Shown piece by piece: positions 19,492 through 29,944 of a stretch of DNA of 64,000 nucleotides. Made by a program: the position numbers and the translations under genes. Location: the NCBI RefSeq assembly GCF_011290365.1, contig NZ_CP049786.1, positions 3,100,001 through 3,164,000 on the forward strand. The letters are read 5' to 3'. The notes under the pieces are model-generated. The model ran no database searches, had not been told where the DNA came from, and saw nothing but the letters and a program-made list of their open reading frames with translations. Numbering within the stretch: position 1 is the first letter of the stretch; each line of letters opens with the position of its first letter. Origin of the DNA: Leclercia sp. 29361 (lineage in GTDB: Bacteria; Pseudomonadota; Gammaproteobacteria; Enterobacterales; Enterobacteriaceae).

Positions 19492-19564
19492 CATTACCCC
19501 TTATTCAGGCAACAGTTGGCCCGACCCGGACAGGGCCAATTTAATTTTTTGTTTTGCGTCATTC

Positions 19565-19594
19565 GTAGGCCGGATAAGCAACGCGCATCCGGCA
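19565..19594. repeat. REP-like palindrome between cpsB and cpsG
   Basis: The gap contains GTAGGCCGGATAAG followed by GCGCATCCGGCA, the standard enterobacterial REP (repetitive extragenic palindrome) form with complementary GCCGGAT / ATCCGGC arms. REP units often stabilise upstream mRNA or bind gyrase and IHF. Confidence 0.85.
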
Positions 19595-19609
19595 AGCCAC
19601 GCTCAGGGG

Positions 19610-21046
19610 TTAAACCCGCCCGTAGCGATCCTCGAAGCGAACGATGTCGTCCTCTTCCAGATACGAGCCGGAGCGCACTTCAATCAGATCGAGTGGGATT
19701 TTCCCCGGGTTTTCCAGGCAGTGGGTCGCCCCCAGCGGGATGTAAATGGATTCGTTTTCACCCAGCAGCGTCACCACATCGTTAATGGTCACTTTGGCGG
19801 TTCCCGCCACCACCACCCAGTGCTCGGCGCGATGATGGTGCATCTGCACCGACAGCCCCTCGCCCGGTTTCACGGTGATGCGTTTAACCTGATAGCGATC
19901 GCCCTCGTCGATGGAGTCATATTTGCCCCACGGACGGTACACTTCGCGGTGAATATGGTGCTCATGGCGGCCATCGGCTTTGATCTGCTCGACCACTTTT
20001 TTGACGTCCTGCACCGCGTTGCGATCGGCAATCAGCACCGCGTCTTTGGTCTGGACCACCACCAGGTCTTTCACCCCGACGGTAGTCACCAGCCCGGATT
20101 CAGCGTAGACGTAGCTGTTTTCCGTTTTATGGCTGATCACATCCCCGTGATGAACGTTGCCTTCCGGCGTCTGGTTGCTGATTTCCCACAGCGAGGACCA
20201 GGAGCCTACATCGCTCCAGCCTGCATCCATCGGCACCACCACCGCATCAGCCGTCTGTTCCATCACCGCGTAGTCCACCGATTCTTCCGGGCAGGCGAGG
20301 AACGCGGCTTCATCAACGCGGATAAAGTCCAGATCCGGGTCAACGGTAGCCATCGCTTTTTCGCAGGCTTCCAGAATATCCGGGCGGTACTTCCGCAGCT
20401 CTTCCAGATAACGTCCGGCGCGGAACAGGAACATGCCGCTGTTCCAGTAATACTCGCCGCTGGCGACATAGGCTTGGGCGGTTTCCAGATTCGGTTTTTC
20501 GACAAACTGCGCCACGTCAAAGGCGAGGTTGTCCCCCTCACCCGGCGTCACGTTGCCACGGCGAATGTAGCCATAGCCGGTTTCCGGCATATCCGGCACG
20601 ATGCCGAAGGTGACCAGCTTGCCGCTTTCGGCATAAGGAATAGCTGAACGCACGGCCTCGCGGAACGCCTCTTCCTGCTGGATCACGTGATCCGCGGCCA
20701 GCACCAGCATCAGCGGATCGCAATCCGGGCTGCTGCGCTGGGCGGCCAGCGCCGCCAGGGCGATGGCCGGGGCGGTGTTACGTCCGGCAGGTTCCAGAAT
20801 GATATTTTCGGTCAGCTTGTTCAGCTGACGCAGCTGCTCGGCGACGATAAAGCGGTGCTGTTCGTTACAGATCACCACCGGACTTTCACACATCACGCCG
20901 TTCAGGCGGTTGACCGTAGTCTGCAGCATGGTGAGTTCCCCTTTCAGGCAGAGGAACTGTTTTGGATAGAGCACGCGGGAGAGCGGCCACAACCGGCTGC
21001 CAGAGCCACCTGCCATTACCACCGGGTACAACGTATTTTTACTCAT
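19610..21046 (-). CDS. cpsB: Mannose-1-phosphate guanylyltransferase (colanic acid)
   Basis: CpsB (ManC) makes GDP-mannose from GTP and mannose-1-phosphate. The 478-residue protein has an N-terminal nucleotidyltransferase domain ([16 protein letters not shown] at about 9-24, FVEKPN near 175) and a C-terminal cupin domain of the type-II phosphomannose isomerase kind ([28 protein letters not shown] near 405-420). It starts 3 bases after wcaI ends, and a REP unit separates it from cpsG. Confidence 0.96.
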   Translation of the reverse strand: MSKNTLYPVVMAGGSGSRLWPLSRVLYPKQFLCLKGELTMLQTTVNRLNGVMCESPVVICNEQHRFIVAEQLRQLNKLTENIILEPAGRNTAPAIALAALAAQRSSPDCDPLMLVLAADHVIQQEEAFREAVRSAIPYAESGKLVTFGIVPDMPETGYGYIRRGNVTPGEGDNLAFDVAQFVEKPNLETAQAYVASGEYYWNSGMFLFRAGRYLEELRKYRPDILEACEKAMATVDPDLDFIRVDEAAFLACPEESVDYAVMEQTADAVVVPMDAGWSDVGSWSSLWEISNQTPEGNVHHGDVISHKTENSYVYAESGLVTTVGVKDLVVVQTKDAVLIADRNAVQDVKKVVEQIKADGRHEHHIHREVYRPWGKYDSIDEGDRYQVKRITVKPGEGLSVQMHHHRAEHWVVVAGTAKVTINDVVTLLGENESIYIPLGATHCLENPGKIPLDLIEVRSGSYLEEDDIVRFEDRYGRV

Positions 21047-21049
21047 GAT

Positions 21050-22273
21050 TTATCCCCGAATATCTGCAATAAACTGGCTCAGCACGTTCTCTTTCTCGAG
21101 CGTGCGTTCGGCATAGTCACGGGCTACCCTGTTCTCTTTGGGCATGTTCAGCGCCTGTTCGATCCCCTCTACCAGGGCGGGTACCGACTCGGGCTCCACG
21201 CAGACGGCGATCCCCGGCAGGTTGTCACACAGCTGGCCCAGTTCGGTGTGGGCTTCGGCAGTGATCACCGCGTTGCCGCCCACCGCCAGAATATTGGTCA
21301 GCTTGGAGGGCAGGACCGCATCCGCCGCGCCGCGCTTCTGTATCACCAGATGGCAGTCGGCCATCTTCAGCAGCGCCGGTAAGGCGTCGTAAGACTGCAG
21401 CGGGAAGAACTGAATGTTATGCAGGCCGCGCTCGCGGGCCAGCTTTTCAAGCCGCGCTTTACCGCCCCCCTGGCCGACAATCACAAACTGCAAGGGCTTA
21501 TCGCTGAGCGCGGCGGCAGCGTCGATGACGCTCTCCAGCCCCTGCTTCTCACCGATATTGCCGGAATAGAGAACAATCTTTTGCGCCTCAGCCAGACCCA
21601 GCTGCGCGCGCAGCGCTGCTGCGTCGTCAGATGTGACGTCGCGAAAACGCGCCACTTCCGACCAGTTAGGGAAGAAGATCACCTTCTCCGCCGCCACGCC
21701 CTTCTCCTGCGCTTTGTTCATCATCGAGCGGGAGATGGTCGAGACATAATCCACGTTGTGCAGGCCGCTGCGCTCAAAGGCGCTGGCCAGTTTCGCGACT
21801 TTGCCGCCCTTGCCTTTGCCCGCCATACCCAGGCCGAGCATGGCGTCCACTTCATAATCCTGAATGTGCAGCAGGGTGCGGGCCCCGGAGAGCTTGCCCA
21901 GCAGGCGCATGCCTGGGGTGCAAAACAGGGTCGGCACCACGCCAATAATGCGATCCGGCTTCCAGCGACGTTGCGCCATCAGCGGGAAGAAACTGCTCAG
22001 GGCAAAGCTGCCCAGATGAATCAAACGCTTTAAAGTCGATGGCTGTTTCGGCACATACAGCGGGCAGCGCCAGACGGTGGCAGCCCCCTCTTCGCGACGA
22101 TAGCGCCAGTTTGAATAATTTTCGCCCACCTGCCACTCAGGGTAATAAGGCGGGGCCGTAATGACCCGCACCTCGTGCCCCTGGCTGGCCATCCACTCCA
22201 CCATCTCGCCGGTGTATTTGCCGATACCGGTGAGCTCCGGGGAGTAGTTAATGCCGTACACCAAAATTTTCAT
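21050..22273 (-). CDS. wcaI: Colanic acid glycosyltransferase WcaI
   Basis: WcaI is a cytoplasmic GT4 transferase thought to add fucose to the colanic acid lipid intermediate. The 407-residue protein begins [24 protein letters not shown], has [17 protein letters not shown] near 225-240 and the donor-site region [23 protein letters not shown] near 310-330. Sequence and size match E. coli WcaI. Its ATG overlaps the gmm end by four bases. Confidence 0.94.
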   Translation of the reverse strand: MKILVYGINYSPELTGIGKYTGEMVEWMASQGHEVRVITAPPYYPEWQVGENYSNWRYRREEGAATVWRCPLYVPKQPSTLKRLIHLGSFALSSFFPLMAQRRWKPDRIIGVVPTLFCTPGMRLLGKLSGARTLLHIQDYEVDAMLGLGMAGKGKGGKVAKLASAFERSGLHNVDYVSTISRSMMNKAQEKGVAAEKVIFFPNWSEVARFRDVTSDDAAALRAQLGLAEAQKIVLYSGNIGEKQGLESVIDAAAALSDKPLQFVIVGQGGGKARLEKLARERGLHNIQFFPLQSYDALPALLKMADCHLVIQKRGAADAVLPSKLTNILAVGGNAVITAEAHTELGQLCDNLPGIAVCVEPESVPALVEGIEQALNMPKENRVARDYAERTLEKENVLSQFIADIRG

Positions 22274-22743
22274 AAACCCGGCACCCCTGACTGTTCCAGG
22301 AAGTAGGCCCGGCTGTTGTCATGCACGTTATCGCTGGCCAGAAGCTGTTCAGGCGTCAGCCAACGATAATCATCGTGCTGAGAATCAGGCAGACGCAGGT
22401 CTGCCTGATTCACCTTCAGGCGATAGCCCAGCACCACGTAGTGGGTGGTGAAACCGGTGCCGGAAAAGTTGTCGTCATAGAAGTGCTGCCAGACCCCGTA
22501 GAACTGCCCCGCCGTCATCGGCAGGCGCAGCCCCAGCTCCGCCTGTGTCAGACGGGCAAAGGCATTTTCCAGCGTCTCGTCTTTCTGCACCCGCCCACCC
22601 GGCACGAACCAGTAGCCCTGCGCCGGACGGTTGGTGCGTTGCCCGAGCAGGAACTCGCCCCGCTCGTTCTCCACCACCAGATCGATGGAGATAAGCGGAG
22701 TGGAACGCACCACAGTGGCAAAATCTTCCTGACTTAAAAACAT
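22270..22743 (-). CDS. gmm: GDP-mannose mannosyl hydrolase (Nudix)
   Basis: Gmm (WcaH, NudD) hydrolyses GDP-mannose or GDP-glucose to GDP and free sugar, tuning the nucleotide sugar pool. The product of about 157 residues carries a modified Nudix box, [23 protein letters not shown], in which the usual REUXEE glutamates are altered as is known for this family. The ATG at 22743 is chosen because [17 protein letters not shown] matches E. coli; a longer frame to 22782 would run into fcl. It starts two bases after the fcl stop. Confidence 0.93.
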   Translation of the reverse strand: MFLSQEDFATVVRSTPLISIDLVVENERGEFLLGQRTNRPAQGYWFVPGGRVQKDETLENAFARLTQAELGLRLPMTAGQFYGVWQHFYDDNFSGTGFTTHYVVLGYRLKVNQADLRLPDSQHDDYRWLTPEQLLASDNVHDNSRAYFLEQSGVPGL

Positions 22744-22745
22744 AT

Positions 22746-23711
22746 CTACCCCCGGAACCGCTGCTGGTTTTCCAGGAACCACTGGTAAGTACTGGCCAGC
22801 CCCTGCGCCAGCGTCACCTCGTGGAACCAGCCCAGCTGATGCAGACGGGTCACATCCAGCAGCTTGCGCGGCGTGCCGTCGGGTTTGCTGGCATCGAAGG
22901 CCACGCGGCCCTTGTATCCCACCACCTGAGCGATAGTCTCAGCCAGCTCACGGATAGTGCAGTCCACCCCGGTGCCAACGTTGATGTGCGACAGCATCGG
23001 CTCGGTGTTCTCCTGCCACACCTCGCGTGCCAGCTCCATCACGTGAATGCTGGCGGCGGCCATGTCATCCACATGCAGGAACTCGCGCATCGGCGTACCG
23101 CTGCCCCACACCACCACTTCCGGTGCGTTGCTGACGGTCGCCTCGTGAAAACGACGCAGCAGCGCCGGGATCACGTGCGAGTTGCTCGGGTGGAAGTTAT
23201 CGTTCGGGCCGTACAGGTTGGTCGGCATCACCGAGCGATAGTCGCGACCGTACTGGCGGTTATAGGATTCGCACAGCTTGATCCCGGCAATCTTGGCGAT
23301 GGCGTAGGGCTCGTTGGTCGCTTCCAGCGTGCCCTGCAGCAGCTCGCTCTCGGCGATGGGCTGTTTGGCCATCTTCGGGTAGATACAGGATGAGCCGAGG
23401 AACAGCAGCTTGTTCACGTTATGCAGATGCGCAGCGTGAATGATGTTGCTCTCAATCATCATGTTTTCGTAGATGAAATCTGCCGGATAAGTGTTGTTGG
23501 CGACAATGCCGCCCACTTTTGCCGCCGCCAGATAGACCTGGTCGATGCGCTGCTCGGCAAAAAATGCCTGTACCGCGCCCGCATCGAGCAGATTCAGTTC
23601 ATCACGGTTGCGAACGACCAGTTCGACGTTACCGCGCTGTTCCAGCTGGCGAACAATCGCGGAACCCACCATTCCGCGATGACCGGCAACAAAAATTCGT
23701 TGTTTGCTCAT
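22746..23711 (-). CDS. fcl: GDP-L-fucose synthase
   Basis: Fcl (WcaG) epimerises and reduces GDP-4-keto-6-deoxymannose to GDP-L-fucose with NADPH. The 321-residue SDR protein starts [21 protein letters not shown] (nucleotide-binding GxxGxxG), has LGSSCIYPK (about 105-113) and the catalytic YAIAKIAG near 136-143. It follows gmd after two bases, the fixed order in enteric GDP-fucose pathways. Confidence 0.96.
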   Translation of the reverse strand: MSKQRIFVAGHRGMVGSAIVRQLEQRGNVELVVRNRDELNLLDAGAVQAFFAEQRIDQVYLAAAKVGGIVANNTYPADFIYENMMIESNIIHAAHLHNVNKLLFLGSSCIYPKMAKQPIAESELLQGTLEATNEPYAIAKIAGIKLCESYNRQYGRDYRSVMPTNLYGPNDNFHPSNSHVIPALLRRFHEATVSNAPEVVVWGSGTPMREFLHVDDMAAASIHVMELAREVWQENTEPMLSHINVGTGVDCTIRELAETIAQVVGYKGRVAFDASKPDGTPRKLLDVTRLHQLGWFHEVTLAQGLASTYQWFLENQQRFRG

Positions 23712-23713
23712 AC

Positions 23714-24835
23714 TCAGGACTCCAGCGCGATGGCAACCTCGTAGCCATGGGACTTGAGCAGGGAGTGTTTCTTCGCCGCTTCAAGATCGTGGGCAACCAT
23801 CTCTGACACCATCTCCTGGAGGGTGATTTCCGGCTTCCAGCCCAGTTTTTCGTGCGCTTTGCTTGGGTCGCCGAGCAGGGTTTCCACCTCAGCAGGACGG
23901 AAGTAGCGCGGGTCAACCTGGACAATCACATCGCCCGGCTTCACGCCCGGTGCGTCATGGCCGGTCACGGAGACCACGATACCCTTCTCTTCCACGCCGG
24001 TACCTTCGAAGCGCAGTTTGATACCCAGCTGGGCTGCCGCCATCTCAACGAACTGACGCACGGAGTACTGCACGCCGGTGGCGATGACGAAGTCTTCTGG
24101 TTTTTCCTGCTGCAGCATCATCCACTGCATTTTCACATAGTCTTTGGCGTGGCCCCAGTCACGCAGGGAGTCCATGTTGCCGAGGTGCAGGCAGGATTCC
24201 AGACCCTGAGCAATGTTGGCGATGGCGCGGGTGATTTTACGGGTCACGAAGGTTTCGCCGCGGCGCGGGGATTCGTGGTTGAACAGAATACCGTTACAGG
24301 CGTAGATGCCGTAGGACTCGCGGTAGTTCACGGTGATCCAGTAGGCGTACATTTTAGCCACAGCATACGGAGAGCGCGGGTAGAACGGCGTGGTCTCTTT
24401 CTGCGGGATCTCCTGCACCAGGCCATACAGCTCGGAGGTAGACGCCTGATAGAAACGGGTCTTCTTCTCCAGACCGAGGAAGCGAATGGCTTCCAGCAGA
24501 CGCAGGGTACCCATGGCATCCACGTCGGCGGTGTATTCCGGGGATTCGAAGGAGACCGCTACGTGGCTCATCGCGCCCAGGTTGTAAACCTCATCCGGCT
24601 GCACTTCCTGCAGAATACGGGTCAGGTTGGAGCTGTCGGTCAGGTCACCGTAGTGCAGGTGGAATTTCGGGTTTGCTGCATGTGGATCCTGGTAGATATG
24701 ATCCACGCGCTCGGTGTTAAACGAGGAGGCACGACGTTTGATTCCGTGCACTTCGTAGCCTTTTTCCAGCAGGAGTTCCGCCAGATAAGAACCATCCTGT
24801 CCGGTAACGCCGGTGATGAGAGCGACTTTAGACAT
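23714..24835 (-). CDS. gmd: GDP-mannose 4,6-dehydratase
   Basis: Gmd converts GDP-mannose to GDP-4-keto-6-deoxymannose, the first committed step to GDP-fucose for colanic acid. The 373-residue SDR enzyme has [22 protein letters not shown] at the N terminus, [16 protein letters not shown] with the catalytic Ser/Thr and Glu near 131-146, and [10 protein letters not shown] (catalytic Tyr/Lys) near 156. Conservation is high across its length. Confidence 0.97.
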   Translation of the reverse strand: MSKVALITGVTGQDGSYLAELLLEKGYEVHGIKRRASSFNTERVDHIYQDPHAANPKFHLHYGDLTDSSNLTRILQEVQPDEVYNLGAMSHVAVSFESPEYTADVDAMGTLRLLEAIRFLGLEKKTRFYQASTSELYGLVQEIPQKETTPFYPRSPYAVAKMYAYWITVNYRESYGIYACNGILFNHESPRRGETFVTRKITRAIANIAQGLESCLHLGNMDSLRDWGHAKDYVKMQWMMLQQEKPEDFVIATGVQYSVRQFVEMAAAQLGIKLRFEGTGVEEKGIVVSVTGHDAPGVKPGDVIVQVDPRYFRPAEVETLLGDPSKAHEKLGWKPEITLQEMVSEMVAHDLEAAKKHSLLKSHGYEVAIALES

Positions 24836-24862
24836 GTTTATTTTCTCCAGACTTATCAGAAG

Positions 24863-25411
24863 TTATTCAGTTTCAACGCGTTCGCGTATCACCACTGCGG
24901 GATTGCCACGGCAAAGCTTATTTGCCGGAAGCGATTTAAAAACACTGCTGCGCGCACCAACAACGGTGCCATCGCCAATGGAAACACCGGGCGCGACAAA
25001 GACATCGGTCGCCAGCCAGCATTTCTCACCCAGGGTGATGGGCTGCGCATTAATATCAAAATGTTGACTCATATAATCGTGACTGCCGGTGCAGAGATAA
25101 CACTTCTGCGACACCACCGAATTGGCGCCAATCGAAATATCACCCAGCGTATATAACACCGCCTCGTCACCCACCCAGGCGTTATCCCCTAAGGTTAATT
25201 TCCACGGGTAAGTAATTTTTACCGACGGGCGAATCACTACGTTTTTTCCGATTTTTGCGCCAAACAGACGTAATAAAAAGGCGCGCCAGCGGTACATTAT
25301 TTGCGGCGACCAGGCAAATAACGTCGCCTGAACTGCCCACCATAACTGCACCTTAATACCGCCTGCGCCACGAAATCCTTTTGGCACAGAGAAGCCACTT
25401 AATTCCTGCAT
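24863..25411 (-). CDS. wcaF: Colanic acid acetyltransferase WcaF
   Basis: WcaF is a small hexapeptide-repeat (left-handed beta helix) acetyltransferase that probably O-acetylates a colanic acid sugar from acetyl-CoA. The 182-residue protein has imperfect hexapeptide repeats between about residues 55 and 165, including IGKNVVIRPSVKI, LCTGSHDYMSQHFD (catalytic His in the SHD) and PGVSIGDGTVVGARSSV. It lies 27 bases downstream of its gmd-proximal neighbour boundary, inside the cps operon. Confidence 0.93.
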   Translation of the reverse strand: MQELSGFSVPKGFRGAGGIKVQLWWAVQATLFAWSPQIMYRWRAFLLRLFGAKIGKNVVIRPSVKITYPWKLTLGDNAWVGDEAVLYTLGDISIGANSVVSQKCYLCTGSHDYMSQHFDINAQPITLGEKCWLATDVFVAPGVSIGDGTVVGARSSVFKSLPANKLCRGNPAVVIRERVETE

Positions 25412-25426
25412 CGTGTTTCCTTATAT

Positions 25427-26173
25427 TCAGGCTTTGTTATATAAGGCTTTTGTTTTACCGGTCGTTTTTAGACGCAATAAATAAGACAATTCCGCGAGCA
25501 CACCCGGCATGCGCAATATTTCGCGCTGCACTTTTTTGGCATCCTGGCATAATTCAAGATTATTCGAGGTTGACACGCCGCCCATCGAGAATTCAGATAC
25601 CAGCCCCGGGAGACGTTTAAACGGATAACCGGCTTTATACATTCTGGCGGTCAGGGCGTAATCCGACGAGACGCGGTACTGCAGATCGTACGGGTACGTT
25701 TTTAATCCGCTGACGGGAAAGAAAATCGCCTGATGGCTGGCCGGCAGGCTGTGGTAAATATACCAGCCCGGTTTCGCCGCCCGGCGCACTTTATTTCCGT
25801 CACCAAAATCGAGTAACGCATCGCCGAGGATCATGGCGTTACCCTGCACGTCGCCGAGCTGGCGTACAAACTGCGCCACATCGTCATGAAAAATGTCGCC
25901 AGAGTTGAGGAAGATCGCGTAGCGACCCTGCGCCATGTCGATGCCTTTATTCATGGCATCGTAGATACCGCGGTCTTTCTCGCTGACGTAACGTAAGTTG
26001 AACTCACCGTTCAGTTTTTCGAGAAATTCTGCCGTGCCGTCGTTGGAACCGCCATCCACCACAATCCATTCAAAACTGAGGCTGGGATCGCGGGCCAGGT
26101 TGCGCAGCGAACGCCAGGTTTTTACCACGCCGTCAAGATTACGGAAGGCAACAGTAATAACGCTGAGTAACAT
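25427..26173 (-). CDS. wcaE: Colanic acid glycosyltransferase WcaE
   Basis: WcaE is a GT2 (GT-A fold) cytoplasmic transferase of the colanic acid pathway. The 248-residue product shows [39 protein letters not shown] near 36-52 and the [22 protein letters not shown] block near 65-85, with FLNSGDIF as the DxD-type site. It has been suggested to add the fucose residue in E. coli; the acceptor is not evident from sequence. Confidence 0.93.
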   Translation of the reverse strand: MLLSVITVAFRNLDGVVKTWRSLRNLARDPSLSFEWIVVDGGSNDGTAEFLEKLNGEFNLRYVSEKDRGIYDAMNKGIDMAQGRYAIFLNSGDIFHDDVAQFVRQLGDVQGNAMILGDALLDFGDGNKVRRAAKPGWYIYHSLPASHQAIFFPVSGLKTYPYDLQYRVSSDYALTARMYKAGYPFKRLPGLVSEFSMGGVSTSNNLELCQDAKKVQREILRMPGVLAELSYLLRLKTTGKTKALYNKA

Positions 26174-26184
26174 AAACCACCTCG

Positions 26185-27405
26185 TTATGAATGCGTAATA
26201 TTAAGCGCCTTGCGCAAAATAAACGGGCAAACAATTAAGAATGCGTATTCCGGGCTAAATATTGACCCGGTAAAAAACAGCGACACCGGCGTAAAAAGAT
26301 AAAGCTGTACGCGAAAATTCTGATTATCACCGAAAGCGCTGATCGTCATTTTGAAAACTTTGAACAGATACCACGCCGTTAATAACACTGCGAACCACGA
26401 AAAATAAATAATCAGCAGATACAGGCCATTGTCTATGGTTTTTCCGACGTCCGCACCGTTAAAGATTCCGAATGATGCGACATATTCGTAAAGTGAGCCG
26501 AATCTGACTACGCCATCAATATGGGTTAAAGAGTAACCCACCATCACCAGCGGACCGATAATACGATAATAAGATGACGATCCTTCGGTCCCCAAATCAC
26601 CCAGGCGTTCGGAAATATACGGGAAGGCAAATACCACCCCGACAAGGAACACCGACAATGAAATGATCGCTAAAGGTAACTTTTTCTTGATCGCCTCTTT
26701 ATTCAGATACTGAAACGCCCACTCAAGAAGGTAAAACAGGATAAAGGTCATTACCCCGGAGAACGATCCTGACAGGACTATTCCTGCAAGAATCATAGCA
26801 TCGCTCTTGGGCGTTTTGATACCAAACTGTTTGATGCTGAGCCAAATTGAGATTAACGCCAGAGCAAAGAATGCCGGTTCGAAATAGAGTGCCGTCGTAC
26901 GCTTGCCGCCAAATTTAATGAAATTCAGTACATAGCTATTACTGTAAATAAGATATTTCGAAATTATTTCCATCAGGCTACTGCCGCCTGTCAAAATAAT
27001 TTGCGCCATCTCCAGCGCCGCTATCGTCACAATGATGCCGATGACCAGATAAAAGAACCTGAGGATCTTCCGATAATTGTGCGGCGAGATGGTTTTAAAG
27101 CGAATACTCCACACCATCCCGATAATGATCACGATATAGACGAACAGCATCGTGGAGGTGACATATTTGCTGGCGTCCAGCGACTGACCAAAGATGTAGT
27201 TAAAGGCCGTCAGCCCCACCCCCAACCCCAGGGCAATCATCAGCTTTTTCACGCTGATCTTGTCGACAAACAGCAACAGCAGCAGCGGTAAGAAGGTCAC
27301 GATGGTGATGGGGAAGCTCTCACCCAGCTGGGCAATTTTGACGTTGACCAGCAGGTAGACCAGCGGCAGCAGCAGATAGCTACAGATTCTGATAGAACGA
27401 GACAT
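26185..27405 (-). CDS. wcaD: Colanic acid polymerase WcaD
   Basis: WcaD is the predicted Wzy-type inner-membrane polymerase of colanic acid. The product (about 406 residues) has around 11 hydrophobic segments and a periplasmic loop with [23 protein letters not shown]. The ATG at 27405 gives [20 protein letters not shown], which matches E. coli; the reading frame continues upstream to 27477 but only inside wcaC. This start makes wcaD overlap the end of wcaC by 26 bases, implying translational coupling. Confidence 0.93.
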   Translation of the reverse strand: MSRSIRICSYLLLPLVYLLVNVKIAQLGESFPITIVTFLPLLLLLFVDKISVKKLMIALGLGVGLTAFNYIFGQSLDASKYVTSTMLFVYIVIIIGMVWSIRFKTISPHNYRKILRFFYLVIGIIVTIAALEMAQIILTGGSSLMEIISKYLIYSNSYVLNFIKFGGKRTTALYFEPAFFALALISIWLSIKQFGIKTPKSDAMILAGIVLSGSFSGVMTFILFYLLEWAFQYLNKEAIKKKLPLAIISLSVFLVGVVFAFPYISERLGDLGTEGSSSYYRIIGPLVMVGYSLTHIDGVVRFGSLYEYVASFGIFNGADVGKTIDNGLYLLIIYFSWFAVLLTAWYLFKVFKMTISAFGDNQNFRVQLYLFTPVSLFFTGSIFSPEYAFLIVCPFILRKALNITHS

Positions 27406-28597
27406 ACTCCTCCAGCATCTGTTGTCCACTGTAGGCCTGACGGCTGCGGGTGCGGAACGATTCCAGGTCAGTGCCAAAAACGGCCTGAGCGATCTCCGCT
27501 TTCGACAGCTGCACCAGCGGCAGTACCTCGTTTTCCGTGAAGGTTTTCCCCCCTGATTTCTCCAGCACTTCCCGCGCCGCGTCGCTGTGGGTAGCGATCA
27601 CCGGCACGCCGATGGAGAGCGCTTCGCACAGGATCAGCGGGTAGTTATCCACCCGGGAGCTGAACACCAGCGCATCCATGCCGTTCAGGGCGCTCATCAG
27701 CTTGCGCTTGTCGGTTTCGAAGCCGTGATTGATCACGTTGGCACCGTCAAAGGGCGAAAACTTCCCGAAGGTGTGCAGTTCGATTTTGTCCCCGAGGGCC
27801 ATGATCTGGCGCACCAGCTGCTGGTTGGTTTTGCCGTCGTAGCGCAGGTCGTGGGCCACTACCGCGATTTTCGGTTTGCCCGGCGTCACGGCGACCGGGG
27901 TCAGCTCGGCCAGAATCTCTTCAGTGGCCACGTCGATGCCGTTGTTGATGATTCGGCAGCGCCCTGCCCCGTACAGGCAGTTAAACGCATCGGCCACGTG
28001 CTGGCTGGGGGAGATGAACTGGCAGCCGAGCGCCAGCATGTCGCGGAACAGCTGACGTTTACCGGCCACCAGCTGATGAGCGCGATCCACCTTCACCGGA
28101 GGATAGTTGCCGAGCGTCGGGCACTTCTGGCAATTCTCTTTCCAGCCTTCGCAGCCGTCGGTAAAGGCGCAGCGGCCGGTGACGCTCCAGTGATCGTGCA
28201 GGGTCCAGACGAACGTGGTATCGGGTTTGTGCGCCTGCACTTTCTCGCAGAAGGCCACGACCTCCTCCAGCTTCAGCCAGTAGCTGTGCAGGACGTGAAA
28301 ATGCAGCACTACCGGGCCCGCGGTGCGGGTCACGGTGCGATACAGGCTGTTAAGGTTGCCGAACAGATCGCGGTTAAAGAGACGGAACAGGGCAATATTC
28401 GCCACCGAGGTCAGACGCGGGGTATGTTTCACCACCTGCGGATAGCGGTCGTGGCTGACGCTCTTCTTGCCGCCCTTGCCGTAGCCGTAGATAAAGCGCG
28501 ACTGAAGCCCTTTTTGCAGCGCGCGCTGGTGCAGATCCAGCGCCACCCCTGCCGCCCCGCCCTCGGCGAGACGCACGTTAAATTGCAGAATATTCAT
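27380..28597 (-). CDS. wcaC: Colanic acid glycosyltransferase WcaC
   Basis: WcaC is a GT4 transferase, thought to add galactose to the lipid-linked intermediate. The 405-residue GT-B protein starts MNILQFNVRLAEGGAAGVALDLHQ and has WTLHDHWSVTGRCAFTDGCEGW near 130-150, a Cys-rich region with CQKCP that is conserved in this family, and FSSRVDNYPLILCEALSIGVPVIAT near 310-335 (donor site). It overlaps wcaB by four bases and wcaD by 26. Confidence 0.94.
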   Translation of the reverse strand: MNILQFNVRLAEGGAAGVALDLHQRALQKGLQSRFIYGYGKGGKKSVSHDRYPQVVKHTPRLTSVANIALFRLFNRDLFGNLNSLYRTVTRTAGPVVLHFHVLHSYWLKLEEVVAFCEKVQAHKPDTTFVWTLHDHWSVTGRCAFTDGCEGWKENCQKCPTLGNYPPVKVDRAHQLVAGKRQLFRDMLALGCQFISPSQHVADAFNCLYGAGRCRIINNGIDVATEEILAELTPVAVTPGKPKIAVVAHDLRYDGKTNQQLVRQIMALGDKIELHTFGKFSPFDGANVINHGFETDKRKLMSALNGMDALVFSSRVDNYPLILCEALSIGVPVIATHSDAAREVLEKSGGKTFTENEVLPLVQLSKAEIAQAVFGTDLESFRTRSRQAYSGQQMLEEYVSFYQNL

Positions 28598-29085
28598 TTG
28601 ATCACCTTCACCCGGGCCTTCTCGCCCACCACCAGCGCGTTGTCCGGGATGCTGTCGAGCACTACGCTCCCGGCTCCGATGGTGACGTTATTGCCTACGG
28701 TGATATCACCAATCATCACCACGTTGGCGCCCAGCTCAACGTTATTGCCAATCACCGGGCAGGCAAGGCTGTCCGGACCGCGGTTGCCAAGGGTCACGCC
28801 GTGGCGGATGGTAAAATCATCCCCGGCAACCACGAATTTATTGATCACCACGGCATAGCCGTGGTGAATGGTAAAGCGCCGTCCGATGGTGGCCGCGGCC
28901 TGGATTTCATAGCCGAAGAAGCACTCGGTGATGATGCGGTACAGCACCAGCACCGGGGCCGCCCACAGGTTATTGAGGACGTTCTTTTTGCGCCAGACGG
29001 AGCAGAAATGGGCCACCCGGTAGGCCAGCACCATGCAGCAGGGGCGCAGGCTCCAGCTGTTTGCGCGACAATCTTCCAGCACCAT
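28594..29085 (-). CDS. wcaB: Colanic acid acetyltransferase WcaB
   Basis: WcaB is the second hexapeptide-repeat acetyltransferase of the operon, related to serine acetyltransferases. The 163-residue protein has an N-terminal helical part (about 1-65) and a beta-helix with AATIGRRFTIHHGYAVVINK, FTIRHGVTLGNRG and IGDITVGNNVTIGAGSVVL. The HHG and RHG histidines fit the catalytic positions. It would O-acetylate a colanic acid sugar in the cytoplasm. It overlaps wcaA by one base and wcaC by four. Confidence 0.93.
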   Translation of the reverse strand: MVLEDCRANSWSLRPCCMVLAYRVAHFCSVWRKKNVLNNLWAAPVLVLYRIITECFFGYEIQAAATIGRRFTIHHGYAVVINKFVVAGDDFTIRHGVTLGNRGPDSLACPVIGNNVELGANVVMIGDITVGNNVTIGAGSVVLDSIPDNALVVGEKARVKVIK

Positions 29086-29924
29086 TATTTCCCCCGCAGT
29101 CCGTCAGCCAGACGCTTACCGTTGCGCACCGAGATCAGCGTCAGCAGCGTGCGCCAGTTCATGCGCTTATTGCGGATCTGATACAGGGTAAACAGCTGAT
29201 ACTTGCGGCTGGCGCGATCGAACTTGTCCCGATGCTTGCGGTAGAAGTGGAAGTAGCCTGAGAACTTTTTCGGTGAGGAGGTGATCTGCATCTCGCCATG
29301 GTTGATGTGCAGGATCTGCGTCGCCTCGTCCACCTTCCACGGCTCGCCATACTCCACCACCATCCGCAGGAAGATGTCGTAGTCCTGGGCGGCCTTCAGT
29401 TCGGTATCGAACAGGCACTCCTTGAAGCGCCATGCCCAGGTAAAGACCTGATTGCCGATGATGTTGCGCTTGTAGAACAGGCGGCGCGAGTAAGGTGATT
29501 TCGGGTACAGCGGCAGACTGGCGGGTTGGGAGTAAACCTCCCCCTCGCAGACATAGTCGTTGGCATACAGGAACGCATGGGTCACCAGATGATGCTGATG
29601 AGCCAGGAAGGTCGAGAGCCGGTTCGGCGTCCACTCATCGTCGTCATCAATACCGGTCAGGTACTGACCGTTGGCCTGCAGGATCGCCTGATTGCGTACC
29701 GCGCAGGCACCGGAGTTGATGGCGTTGTGGGTGTAGACCACCCGCGGATCGTTCAGGTCAGTGACAAACTGCTGCAGCTGTTCCCAGGAGGAGGAGCAAT
29801 CATCGACGATGATCAGCTCCCAGTGGTCGTAATCCTGGCGCAATACCGACTTTATCGCACGGATCGCCAGCTGCTGACGGTTCCATGTCGGCATATAGAT
29901 AGAAATCAAAGGGCGTGTTGTCAT
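29085..29924 (-). CDS. wcaA: Colanic acid glycosyltransferase WcaA
   Basis: WcaA is a GT2 family transferase; in E. coli it is believed to add glucuronic acid. The product (about 279 residues) has PLISIYMPTWNRQQLAIRAIKSVL, ELIIVDDCSSSWEQLQ and the metal site TGIDDDDEWTPNRL near 83-96. The ATG at 29924 is preferred: it has a GGGGAA ribosome site and yields MTTRPLISIYMP like E. coli; an in-frame ATG at 29945 overlaps the wzc stop. Twenty bases separate it from wzc. Confidence 0.93.
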   Translation of the reverse strand: MTTRPLISIYMPTWNRQQLAIRAIKSVLRQDYDHWELIIVDDCSSSWEQLQQFVTDLNDPRVVYTHNAINSGACAVRNQAILQANGQYLTGIDDDDEWTPNRLSTFLAHQHHLVTHAFLYANDYVCEGEVYSQPASLPLYPKSPYSRRLFYKRNIIGNQVFTWAWRFKECLFDTELKAAQDYDIFLRMVVEYGEPWKVDEATQILHINHGEMQITSSPKKFSGYFHFYRKHRDKFDRASRKYQLFTLYQIRNKRMNWRTLLTLISVRNGKRLADGLRGK

Positions 29925-29944
29925 GGTATTCCCCGAATGGCTCA